In this document: positions 19,085 through 27,405 of the stretch, one piece after another
How positions within the stretch are numbered: position 1 is the first letter of the stretch
How the letters are laid out: every line of letters starts with the position of its first letter
Assembly (NCBI GenBank): GCA_023369685.1
Contig: SACZ01000011.1
Coordinates: forward strand, 1 to 63,029
Direction of reading: 5' to 3'
DNA length: 63,029 nucleotides
From: Prolixibacteraceae bacterium JC049
Lineage (GTDB): Bacteria; Bacteroidota; Bacteroidia; Bacteroidales; Prolixibacteraceae
Notes under the pieces: model-generated
Database searches by the model: none
What the model was told of the DNA's origin: nothing
Seen by the model: only the letters and a program-made list of their open reading frames with translations
Made by a program: the position numbers and the translations under genes

Positions 19085-21016
19085 CTATTTCATTTTTATC
19101 ACCGAGATAGTATTCTTATCTGTTTTCTTTTTCGATTTGAAAGTTAAAACAACACGGCGTAATCCCTCTTTCCACTGTCTTTTAATCTTATTGTCCTCAA
19201 TGTTAACCTCTTCCACCTTCGCAGATAGCTTTGACGCATTGAACCGAAGTTGAAGTTTATCGTTCTTACCTTCCAACACAACAGATTTACCCGAGATATT
19301 CACTTTACATGGAGTGATGAAGAACAACTTATTCTCTCCCTTTACCTCTTTCAACTCGAATGCATCGGTAATGGTAAACGATTTTCCACGATTCAATCGA
19401 TAAGAGCGCTTCCATGATTTTACTTTTGCTTTCTCAGGATAAGCTTCTGCCAATTCTGCTGAAAAAGTAACCGAACGAGAAGTTGATTTGAACTGACATT
19501 GAGTAGCTTTAAAGTTCTTACCATTTTTCTGATCAACACCATTAATCCTTGGCAGATTATGGTATTGCGACTGCATGGTCCAAATGGTGTAGCGGTCTTT
19601 GCTGAATGTTTTACGAGTATAAGTTCCAACACCCGCATCGGCTAAGAAAGGCTCGCCATTGTAATAAAGTACACAAGAACCCGCATCGTTGTGATTGTGA
19701 CTTTCGTTGTTGTAACCACCTTTGGCAGCAAAATAGAAACCAGTTGTACTGGCCGCTTTATCTCTTGCTCCCATAATTTCGGTTTCATGCAACCAAAAGT
19801 CTGCATATAGCGGCTCGTGACTTTCTCCTCCCATAATCTCTTCCGCCTCGAACAAATTGGCTAAACTCAACTCTACTTTACCCCAAAGTGGCTTTTCATT
19901 GAAATGATATTTCTTTGCCAAGAAAGTTCCAAATTCTTTTAGCTCTTTCTGTTGGGTAAATTTACCATATCGATAAATGGTTCCAGGGCGAGTATGAATT
20001 CGTGCCGATGCATCTGCGAAGTTGATAAAATAAGGATTCGAGATATAAGCCTTCGCAATGTAGTTACCAATATTCTTCACTACCGGCTGATCGAAAATAT
20101 TAATCGAACCATCAGAAATCACATAAAGGAAATTCAACACATCGAATAGTTTTCCTCCAGCGTGACTCCAATATGAAGGACCTTCCTCACACCCACCATC
20201 GTCGTGGTTATAGTTAATGAACTGATCAACTGAGTGCAATGCTTTCTTGATTCCAGCCTCCCTTTTTGCGGCATCTGGCTCAATCAGCATAATACAATTC
20301 AATACATTGTAGTTACACCAAGGATTCCAATTGTTTACAAAAGACGTTCTGAAACCTTGCCACCAAAAGTCGTTGCGCTTGTAATAAGGCTCTAAAACCT
20401 TATCTCTGATTTCTTTAACAATTCGTTCGCTAATTAATGGATTCACTTTATCGAACTCTGTCTTGAAGAAATGATGAGTCCAAGCTAAGTTAGTAGCCAG
20501 CTTTCCCACACCCAAATCAATGGTTGGATCATTTACATCTGGCAGTCCGGCTCCACGCTTCTGCAATGTCAAATGAGCTGACAGCCCCCAGTAAGTCATC
20601 TCGCACACTTCCCAAACACCATTGATAATTTGATCCATAAATCGGCCTTTACCTTCCATCAACTCAGCCATAATCAATGATTCGAACGCACGAGTTCGGG
20701 CACCATAAGGCTTTTGCATGGCATCACGACTACCTGTTCTTAAAAAATCGAGATAAGTAGAAGCAGGAATAGTTGGCCAGTCGTAATCGAGATATTTTTC
20801 TCCTCGCTTAATATAGTCTTTGCGGATTTTAGCATCAATCTTTTCCCATTCGGATCTATCCTGATATGCCGGGAAACTAATCCACGATTTGTTATTGACT
20901 ATTTTTTGCCAATCGACACTTTTGCCTTCTTTTTGAAGAAGATCGCGCTTTTCACTTGCACTACTCCACACTAAGCAGCAAACAACAAGCGCAAAGCTTA
21001 ATAATACTTTTTTCAT
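19085..21016 (-). CDS. Heparinase II/III-family polysaccharide lyase, secreted
   Basis: 643 residues from ATG 21016, where the signal peptide KKVLLSFALVVCCLVWSSAS begins; an ATG at 21040 would prefix eight residues. The first half is an alpha/alpha toroid (LRTGSRDAMQKPYGARTRAFESL, FVNNWNPWCNYNVLNCIML, NYNHDDGGCEEGPSYW), and the second half is the beta-sandwich Heparinase_II_III domain (AKGGYNNESHNHNDAGSC, FLADAGVGTYTRKTF). The Asn-His pair and the Tyr in these segments are candidates for catalysis. Family members cleave uronate-containing glycans by beta-elimination; the exact substrate (glycosaminoglycan, alginate or ulvan-like) cannot be read from motifs. Its unsaturated products would suit the GH88 enzyme at 55236, with which it shares an operator-like site. 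Confidence 0.82.
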   Translation of the reverse strand: MKKVLLSFALVVCCLVWSSASEKRDLLQKEGKSVDWQKIVNNKSWISFPAYQDRSEWEKIDAKIRKDYIKRGEKYLDYDWPTIPASTYLDFLRTGSRDAMQKPYGARTRAFESLIMAELMEGKGRFMDQIINGVWEVCEMTYWGLSAHLTLQKRGAGLPDVNDPTIDLGVGKLATNLAWTHHFFKTEFDKVNPLISERIVKEIRDKVLEPYYKRNDFWWQGFRTSFVNNWNPWCNYNVLNCIMLIEPDAAKREAGIKKALHSVDQFINYNHDDGGCEEGPSYWSHAGGKLFDVLNFLYVISDGSINIFDQPVVKNIGNYIAKAYISNPYFINFADASARIHTRPGTIYRYGKFTQQKELKEFGTFLAKKYHFNEKPLWGKVELSLANLFEAEEIMGGESHEPLYADFWLHETEIMGARDKAASTTGFYFAAKGGYNNESHNHNDAGSCVLYYNGEPFLADAGVGTYTRKTFSKDRYTIWTMQSQYHNLPRINGVDQKNGKNFKATQCQFKSTSRSVTFSAELAEAYPEKAKVKSWKRSYRLNRGKSFTITDAFELKEVKGENKLFFITPCKVNISGKSVVLEGKNDKLQLRFNASKLSAKVEEVNIEDNKIKRQWKEGLRRVVLTFKSKKKTDKNTISVIKMK

Positions 21017-21103
21017 TAGTTTGAATATTCGATCTGACATTCTAACCTTAATTCGTAATCCCTTTTTGAATTAAGTTCAATCAGATTTTGGGTTTAACAC
21101 ATT

Positions 21104-21120
21104 ATTGCAATCGGTTGCAC
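21104..21120. promoter_or_regulatory. Candidate LacI-type operator upstream of the lyase gene
   Basis: TTGCAATCGGTTGCA (21105-21119) has half-sites GCAA and TTGC around a 4-bp TCGG core, 88 bp upstream of the lyase start. AACACATT directly precedes it on the plus strand, as at the SDR/GH88 promoter. Confidence 0.45.
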
Positions 21121-21174
21121 AATTTATGCATTTTTATACTCACTACCAAAAAAGTAAAGCCGAGAAACGGAAAA

Positions 21175-22101
21175 CTAGATTTTATCTTCTGCTTTTAAAG
21201 GAATAACTAGTCTGTTTGCACTATAAGCAGCAAAAATACCAAACTGAGTGCGGAAATTACTATACAAATTCACCTTCTTATAAAAAGGTAACTTCTTCGC
21301 ATTATTATACATTACATAAGAACGTTCGTAATGAAAATAGTTCTTAGAAATAGTATTAAAGAAGACAATCAAATCGACTTTAGCACTATTTGTCCAAATT
21401 CCTTCTCTTAATACATAAAAGTTCAATTCCTTTTCTTTCCCATTGAAACGATAATCACTAAAGACTCTACTTCCAGCTAGAAGATTTTTCTCAATGAGTG
21501 CCTGTGACTCAATCAAATGATGCTCAAACACCGGATCCTGACTAAAAGGTTGGATATCGTATTCATAATGATATTCATTGGCAGCTCCTTCATCATAAGT
21601 AAACCGCAACGATGCATTTAAAATATAATAGTCTGTCATTTGAGCATTATCCTTAAAACGAATCTTTACTTTTAAAATACGTTCTGGATCTCCATCATTT
21701 CGAAATGTATCTGCTTCAAGCACTTTTACGGCATGTGGAACAGTTTCATCGGCAAAAGCATACTGTTCGTTTTTATGCAAAACAATCAATGAATAATCTC
21801 TTCCCCCCTCCATTTTAACTTCATTGGTTGTAAACAAATTGTTGTCATTAAACTGAAGACGGTATTCACTAGTTCCAGATACTAACTTTACTTCTGCATC
21901 TTTTATAAATCCAGAATAAGGTTGTCCGTTTAAAGGATTAGAATAAGTTACATTTACGTTTACGGTACTATCTACTCCTACCAATGAATTGATAACCAAT
22001 TTCGGTTCTGAGTGTTCCTTCGGAATATTATGCTCTGTTTCACAAGCAATAAACGCAACAAACAAAATACTTAAATACGATATGTAATAAATTAGCTTCA
22101 A
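21175..22101 (-). CDS. DUF4249 lipoprotein
   Basis: 308 residues, starting at a TTG (22101) because no ATG exists before the signal sequence. YISYLSILFVAFIACE is a clear lipobox, so Cys20 should be lipidated. The remainder is beta-rich and matches the DUF4249 family, recognised by the HSEPKLVINSLVGVDSTVNVNVTYSNPL opening, which commonly follows FecR-linked TonB receptors. It is presumed to act with the receptor on the outer membrane, though the family has no proven function. It starts 8 bp after the receptor's stop, so it is the last gene of the sigma/FecR/receptor operon. Confidence 0.8.
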   Translation of the reverse strand: MKLIYYISYLSILFVAFIACETEHNIPKEHSEPKLVINSLVGVDSTVNVNVTYSNPLNGQPYSGFIKDAEVKLVSGTSEYRLQFNDNNLFTTNEVKMEGGRDYSLIVLHKNEQYAFADETVPHAVKVLEADTFRNDGDPERILKVKIRFKDNAQMTDYYILNASLRFTYDEGAANEYHYEYDIQPFSQDPVFEHHLIESQALIEKNLLAGSRVFSDYRFNGKEKELNFYVLREGIWTNSAKVDLIVFFNTISKNYFHYERSYVMYNNAKKLPFYKKVNLYSNFRTQFGIFAAYSANRLVIPLKAEDKI

Positions 22102-22109
22102 AATATCTT

Positions 22110-24719
22110 CTAAAATTTATATGTATATCTAAATGTTGGAATCATTCCTACCAAACTGGCCTGTTTTATTTTATAATCGCCACTATTTCCTGAAACGCGA
22201 GTATACAATGGATTATTATTCCAATATGCATTATAAATATTAAACTCCCATATGCGAGTACCTTTCTTTTTTTGCTTCGTAAGTTTTATACCTAAATCTA
22301 AGCGATGATAGGGCGACATTCTATAAGCATTTCGCTGTTCGTACTGTCTAATCAGATTGCTAAACGGAAATGATGTAGCATGTGGATTTACAGCCTGAAT
22401 ATTCTGTAGTTGTAAAGTAGTAGGTGCACCTGATGCATAAATCCAGGTAGCAGACACACTTAACTTTTTCGAAAATTCTTTATTCAAATTGATATTAAAG
22501 CTGTGTCTTCTATCGAAAGGAGAATAAAACTTTTGATTCTTGTTTAAATCAACGAAATGCCACTTGGATAACGACAATGTATAAGCCATAAACCCAGTCC
22601 AATTCCCTCTGTTCTTTTGCATCATCAATTCAATACCACTGTATCTTCCTTTTCCCGGAGTAACTTTATTTTCCCAGGAATCATTGTAATAGGCGGCATT
22701 GAAATTCTGACTAAACTCTAAGATATTTTCAGTGATCTTATAACTTCCTTCTATTGATACTTTATACTTATTTTTTTGAAATGGTTTGGAAATACCTAAA
22801 ACCAACTGATCGGACTCAATTGGTTTGATTTTTTGAGTTACAGGTAACCAAATATCAATTGGCAATGTTAAAATTGATTTTGTTACGCGATGCAAATATT
22901 GACTCATCGAAGAGTACCCCAGCTTAACATTGATATCCTTACCTATTCGGTAATTGGTCATCAAGCGAGGTTCCAATGAAAGGTGATATTTTTCACCCGA
23001 CTTAATACCATTAAACCGAAGTCCTACATTAGCCGAAAAGCGCTTTGTTATTTGCATTAAATCTTCAACGTAAGTATAAAATTCAAGCGATTCGTACGAT
23101 TTACGATTTTCACGGTTACGACTAATATTTCGACCAAAAACATAAGTTTCTTTACCAGGTATAAACTCATGGAAAGTAACACCTGCTCCTGATTTTATTG
23201 AATGGTATGGAGATGGGCGATAATCTAAATCGGTCTTTAGAGCCACATCAGTAATTCCTGATCGAAAATCCTGTCTGTATTGGCTAACATAGCTCGAGTT
23301 TTTCTTTATTGCATACTCATCGGTTGATATAAAGCGATATTTACTATATATGAGTGATGTGTTGGCAAACAGTTTATCGCTAAAAATCTTGTTCCAACGG
23401 ATAGACGAAGTAAAATTCCCCCATCCAAATTTATTTTTACTTTTCTCTTTACCACTTATCTCATCGTAAAAATCATCGTAGATAGTCAAACGAAGTTTAT
23501 CTCCTCCGTAATAAATACTGCCGAACAGTTGGTTTCTAGGGTTGATTTTATGCTTTACTTTAAAACTAACATCGCCAAAAAAGTAGCGAAGATCGTCTTT
23601 TACCTTAGCGATCTTTAATACAGGACCTAATAATAAATCTAAATAGGTTCTTCGAAAGGACAAGTGAAATGTTGTTTTGTCTTTTTTTATTGGACCATGC
23701 AAATTGAATTGTGCAGAGATTAATCCTAAGCTGAAATCTCCATGAAGCTCTTTGGCATCACCATCTTTCAAGCGAATATCACAAACCGAAGAAACTCTAC
23801 CTCCATAACGAGCAGGGAATCCACCCTTTATTATTTTCACCTTATTAATCGCATCGCGGTTGAAAATAGAAAATATTCCCAAAACGTGTCCCACATAGTA
23901 CACGGGTACATCATCTAATAATATTAAGTTCTGATCGGGACTTCCTCCTCTCACCACTAGACCACTACTCGCTTCTGTATTTGCTTGTATTCCTGGCAAT
24001 AATTGCAATCCCTTAAACAAATCAGCTTCCCCAAAAGTGGCTTGAATTTTATTTATATCCGCCTGATTCAATTCGAAAGTACTTAGCCCTGTTAAGTTGT
24101 TCATGTTTGCCGCCTTGCGACCTAAAACATTTACAGTGCTTAATTCTTCTTCCCGATTCAGAAAAATATTAATGGTAGTATCTCCCTTTAAATTCAAGTT
24201 CAACACTTTCATTTTATATCCGACATACGACAATGTCAGTAAAGAACTTTTTGCAGGAAGAGTAATGGAATAAAAACCAAAGGAGTTACTTACCGTTCCT
24301 GTCATTGACAAAGGAGAGATTATATGTGCTCCAATTAAAGATTCACTGGACTGAGCATCAAAAACAAATCCTTTTATGGTAAACTTGATTTCTTTTTCAG
24401 ACAGAGGAATAATCAGAATCTTATTTTTCCGAACTTTATATTTAAATCGTTTTAAGTCAATAATTCGATTTAATACATTCTCTAATGAAGCACTCCCCTC
24501 ATTAAGTGATACTTTCTTTGATACATCTAACTTATTCGTGTAGCTAAACTTAATACCAAGTTGCAGCTCTGCTTCTTCAAACAGCTCTTTTAAGGAGTAT
24601 GTACGAGAAGATATATCCACAGATTGTTCCAGGCAGTTAGAAACATCTTTCTGTGCCAGAACTATCTTAGTAATCAAACAAAAAAGAAAAATTATCTGTA
24701 CGTATCGGGCTATCCTCAT
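22110..24719 (-). CDS. TonB-dependent receptor with STN and carboxypeptidase-like domains
   Basis: 869 residues. A signal peptide (IIFLFCLITKIVLAQ) is followed by an STN signalling domain (about residues 35-105, LKELFEEAELQLGIKFSYTNK), a carboxypeptidase-regulatory-like domain (GFVFDAQSSESLIGAHII ... LTLSYVGYK, 110-190), the plug (FKGLQLLPGIQANTEASSGLVVRGG ... ARYGGRVSS, about 225-330), and a 22-strand barrel ending in FRYTYKF. The STN domain predicts that ligand binding is relayed to the FecR anti-sigma factor encoded upstream. The absence of SusD and the presence of DUF4249 argue for a small ligand such as a siderophore rather than glycans, but the ligand is unknown. Confidence 0.92.
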   Translation of the reverse strand: MRIARYVQIIFLFCLITKIVLAQKDVSNCLEQSVDISSRTYSLKELFEEAELQLGIKFSYTNKLDVSKKVSLNEGSASLENVLNRIIDLKRFKYKVRKNKILIIPLSEKEIKFTIKGFVFDAQSSESLIGAHIISPLSMTGTVSNSFGFYSITLPAKSSLLTLSYVGYKMKVLNLNLKGDTTINIFLNREEELSTVNVLGRKAANMNNLTGLSTFELNQADINKIQATFGEADLFKGLQLLPGIQANTEASSGLVVRGGSPDQNLILLDDVPVYYVGHVLGIFSIFNRDAINKVKIIKGGFPARYGGRVSSVCDIRLKDGDAKELHGDFSLGLISAQFNLHGPIKKDKTTFHLSFRRTYLDLLLGPVLKIAKVKDDLRYFFGDVSFKVKHKINPRNQLFGSIYYGGDKLRLTIYDDFYDEISGKEKSKNKFGWGNFTSSIRWNKIFSDKLFANTSLIYSKYRFISTDEYAIKKNSSYVSQYRQDFRSGITDVALKTDLDYRPSPYHSIKSGAGVTFHEFIPGKETYVFGRNISRNRENRKSYESLEFYTYVEDLMQITKRFSANVGLRFNGIKSGEKYHLSLEPRLMTNYRIGKDINVKLGYSSMSQYLHRVTKSILTLPIDIWLPVTQKIKPIESDQLVLGISKPFQKNKYKVSIEGSYKITENILEFSQNFNAAYYNDSWENKVTPGKGRYSGIELMMQKNRGNWTGFMAYTLSLSKWHFVDLNKNQKFYSPFDRRHSFNINLNKEFSKKLSVSATWIYASGAPTTLQLQNIQAVNPHATSFPFSNLIRQYEQRNAYRMSPYHRLDLGIKLTKQKKKGTRIWEFNIYNAYWNNNPLYTRVSGNSGDYKIKQASLVGMIPTFRYTYKF

Positions 24720-24822
24720 CCTACAATTCGATCAATTCCACTTAGAGAACGCACAAATATAACTTTATTGTAGGAATAAAGAACTAAAATAGTTACAACC
24801 TTACATGCTTATGTTTGACAAA

Positions 24823-25785
24823 CTATACCTTTTTTGTCAAAATATAGCTTCCTCCTTTTTTCTTAACTATTAGATCGAATTGGATTTTTAACTCTTCAAT
24901 AACCTCTTCTAAAGTCTGATCCTCAAACACTGTTGTTAACTTTGCATCTGTTTTTGCATTATTCACAATTTTCACATTGAAATGCTTCTCCACTACTTTA
25001 CATATCTCTTGTAAAGTATTATTATCGAATCGAAGAATATTGGTTTTCCACGAATCGAAATTCAGATCACTATTAACCGTTTCTTTCACCTCTTCCGGCG
25101 AAGCATAACCTACCTCTCCTTGAGTTAGAGTAACTTTCTGGTTATTAGCATTGGTTAAGATTACAGTTCCTGAGTTAACAGTTACTTTGGTTACATTATC
25201 TGTCTGGTCGACATTGAAACTTGTACCAACCACTTTAATAGTACCATTGCTGGTTTTAATTATAAATGGATGCTGCGGATCAGATTTCACATCGAAATAT
25301 CCTTCTCCTTTCAATTCTACCTTTCGGTCGTTTTTGAATTTATTTGGATAAATCAATCGTGCACCAGCATTTAGATATACTTTAGTTTCATCTTTCAAAA
25401 CAATATCTGATACTTCTGCCTGAGCCGTCGTTTGATTTAGAAAGCCCAATCCTGGTACATTTCGATGTAAAAGGTAAGCGCCCAAGCACAATACAATTGA
25501 CGCAGCAACCTGCAATGGCAAAAGCCAACGCTTCTTCCCTTTTTGTTCTTCTTCAAAAGGGATTCGTTGCTTAATTTTTGACCAATCGTTATCTAGAGAA
25601 ATATTGGCTACACCTTCAACAGAAGAGCTATGCAACCATATTTTCTGGAATTGATCGAAATAGACACGATTGGCTTCATCTTCTTCTAACCATTTTTCAA
25701 ATGCATCGTGCTCTTCATCCGTAGCCGATCCACTTAAAATGGCAATTAATAATGAGTCTTTTATATGTGTGTAAGTATCTTTCAT
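24823..25785 (-). CDS. FecR-family anti-sigma factor
   Basis: 320 residues from ATG 25785; a TTG at 25836 gives a longer frame that overlaps the sigma gene and was rejected. The N-terminal 90 residues bind sigma (LSGSATDEEHDAFEKWLEEDEANRVYFDQFQKIW), one membrane helix follows near residue 95 (LLPLQVAASIVLCLGAYLL), and the periplasmic FecR domain (VSDIVLKDETKVYLNAGARLIYPNKF ... VVGTSFNVDQTDNVTKVTVNSG) is followed by a C-terminal domain contacting the receptor's STN domain (FDNNTLQEICKVVEKHFNVKI). It relays receptor occupancy to the ECF sigma factor. Confidence 0.95.
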   Translation of the reverse strand: MKDTYTHIKDSLLIAILSGSATDEEHDAFEKWLEEDEANRVYFDQFQKIWLHSSSVEGVANISLDNDWSKIKQRIPFEEEQKGKKRWLLPLQVAASIVLCLGAYLLHRNVPGLGFLNQTTAQAEVSDIVLKDETKVYLNAGARLIYPNKFKNDRKVELKGEGYFDVKSDPQHPFIIKTSNGTIKVVGTSFNVDQTDNVTKVTVNSGTVILTNANNQKVTLTQGEVGYASPEEVKETVNSDLNFDSWKTNILRFDNNTLQEICKVVEKHFNVKIVNNAKTDAKLTTVFEDQTLEEVIEELKIQFDLIVKKKGGSYILTKKV

Positions 25786-25832
25786 TTTTCTTAGTTCATC
25801 TGTATGACAATTTAGAGTTGGCGTACACGTAC

Positions 25833-26408
25833 TCAATTGTTAAAAAAAGTAAACAAAAACAATAAAATAACATTTAAGTAGTTAGAAAGCTTGCTTCTCA
25901 AGATCTTTAATGCCTTGGATATCTGCGTTTCAACAGTCCTCTTCGATATATCCAACTTATCAGCAATCTCTTGATTTTTTAACCCTGAAAAACGATTCAT
26001 CTCAAAAATTTTACGGCACTGTTCGGGAAGAAAATCCAATGCCTGAAAAATATGATGCTCTAACTCCGACTCCAATACTTTATCGGTTGTATCCATATCG
26101 TTACCTGAATTCAGATACTTTATATTATCATGATGTCCCGATTGCATTTGCTTTTGCTTAATCAGATTAATGCACGAATTTCTTACCGATTGATAAAGGT
26201 GAGCTTTCAGGGAGGTGTGAATATCTAACTTATTCCTTTTTTCATAAAGTCGAACAAATAAATCTTGCACCAATTCCCTTGATTGATCAAGGTCGGACAC
26301 ATATTTATTTGCGTAAATAGTTAGTTGCAGATAATAAGTATCGAAAAGCTGCTTGAAAGCCTCTTCTCTTCCACTTTTAATATTATCTATCAGTTGCTTT
26401 TCTGTCAT
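25833..26408 (-). CDS. ECF sigma factor (FecI-like)
   Basis: 191 residues. Sigma region 2 (FKQLFDTYYLQLTIYANKYVSDLDQSRELVQDLFVRLYEKR) and region 4 (LDFLPEQCRKIFEMNRFSGLKNQEIADKLDISKRTVETQISKALKILR) are both intact. The unusual C-terminus (YLNVILLFLFTFFNN) is strongly hydrophobic and might tether the protein to the membrane. It is first in the operon with FecR, the TonB receptor and DUF4249, the standard Bacteroidetes cell-surface signalling module. Confidence 0.95.
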   Translation of the reverse strand: MTEKQLIDNIKSGREEAFKQLFDTYYLQLTIYANKYVSDLDQSRELVQDLFVRLYEKRNKLDIHTSLKAHLYQSVRNSCINLIKQKQMQSGHHDNIKYLNSGNDMDTTDKVLESELEHHIFQALDFLPEQCRKIFEMNRFSGLKNQEIADKLDISKRTVETQISKALKILRSKLSNYLNVILLFLFTFFNN

Positions 26409-26474
26409 ATATTATTGTTGGTTTTTCAGCTCAAATATAAGTATCATTTAGGGAAATAGAAGTATTTATAGCCC

Positions 26475-26497
26475 TATATCCTTTAATAAAGGATATA
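26475..26497. promoter_or_regulatory. Perfect hairpin in the divergent sigma/maoC region
   Basis: TATATCCTTT-AAT-AAAGGATATA, a perfect 10-bp stem, lies 67 bp upstream of the sigma gene. It could be an operator or a transcript hairpin; no T tail supports a terminator. Confidence 0.4.
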
Positions 26498-26694
26498 ATT
26501 TAAAAGCATCAGATTATATGTCGACACTAATTATCAATATTATCCAGTCTAAATTTTAATGATTCTTAACAGTCTATTATTTGCAAAATAAAAATCTACA
26601 TCTAATTCTACATTATAACCATAAAAACACTATTTTTGCCTTCCGATTTCAGACTTAATTTAAGTTTGATTGAACCAAACTATATAAACACATA

Positions 26695-27159
26695 ATGGAC
26701 AAACTAGTAATTAAAAGCTTCGAAGAGTTGGAGCAAATGATTGGAAAAGAACTTGGAGTATCTGAATTTCATCAATTTACTCAAGAACAAATTAATCAAT
26801 TTGCAGATGCCACTATAGATCATCAGTGGATACACATTGATGCTGAAAGAGCTAAAACAGAATCTCCTTTTGGAAATACAATTGCTCATGGGTATTTGAC
26901 CATCTCTATTCTTCCCCATCTTTGGAACCAGATTGTCGATGTACAGAATTTAAAAATGCAGGTAAATTACGGTATTGAAAAATTGAAATTCAATGCGCCT
27001 GTAGTAGTAAACGACAAAGTACGCTTGCATGCTAAAGTTATAAATGCGGTTAATCTAAGAGGAGTAACCAAAGCAAACATTGGCATTAAATTAGAAATTG
27101 AAGGCAAAAGAAAACCTGCCTACGAAGGGGAAATTGTTTTCCTTTATCATTTTAAATAA
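26695..27159 (+). CDS. MaoC-family hydratase (hot-dog fold)
   Basis: 154 residues, the full length of the family. The hydratase-2 motif appears as FADATIDHQWIHIDAERAK near residues 40-58, with the catalytic Asp and His present, and HGYLTISILPHLW forms the central hot-dog helix. Such enzymes hydrate trans-enoyl-CoA or enoyl-ACP to (R)-3-hydroxyacyl forms. The monocistronic gene ends in a strong terminator. The lipid operon starts 250 bp downstream; a role supplying 3-hydroxy fatty acids for its N-acyl chains is possible but is inference from position only. Confidence 0.85.
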   Translation: MDKLVIKSFEELEQMIGKELGVSEFHQFTQEQINQFADATIDHQWIHIDAERAKTESPFGNTIAHGYLTISILPHLWNQIVDVQNLKMQVNYGIEKLKFNAPVVVNDKVRLHAKVINAVNLRGVTKANIGIKLEIEGKRKPAYEGEIVFLYHFK

Positions 27160-27174
27160 GACAAACACTATATA

Positions 27175-27203
27175 ATTAAAGACCTCGATTAGAGGTCTTT
27201 AAT
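27175..27203 (+). terminator. Terminator after the MaoC gene
   Basis: ATTAAAGACCTC-GATTA-GAGGTCTTTAAT is a perfect 12-bp stem with a 5-nt loop. It separates the MaoC gene from the lipid operon. Confidence 0.9.
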
Positions 27204-27405
27204 CACTTTTCGAAATTCCATCCACACACACTCTTATTTTTTTTGCATTTCAAGTAGGTGTAAAACCGTACTTGATTGTCATTACTGTGTATACTTTCTA
27301 ATGAAGGTTTACATAGAGGTTGCACGCGATTGTTAGGATTACTCACACACACTATAATCGTTAATGCTCGTGCTGTGGCATGTTTGTATATTAATATTTT
27401 AATTA

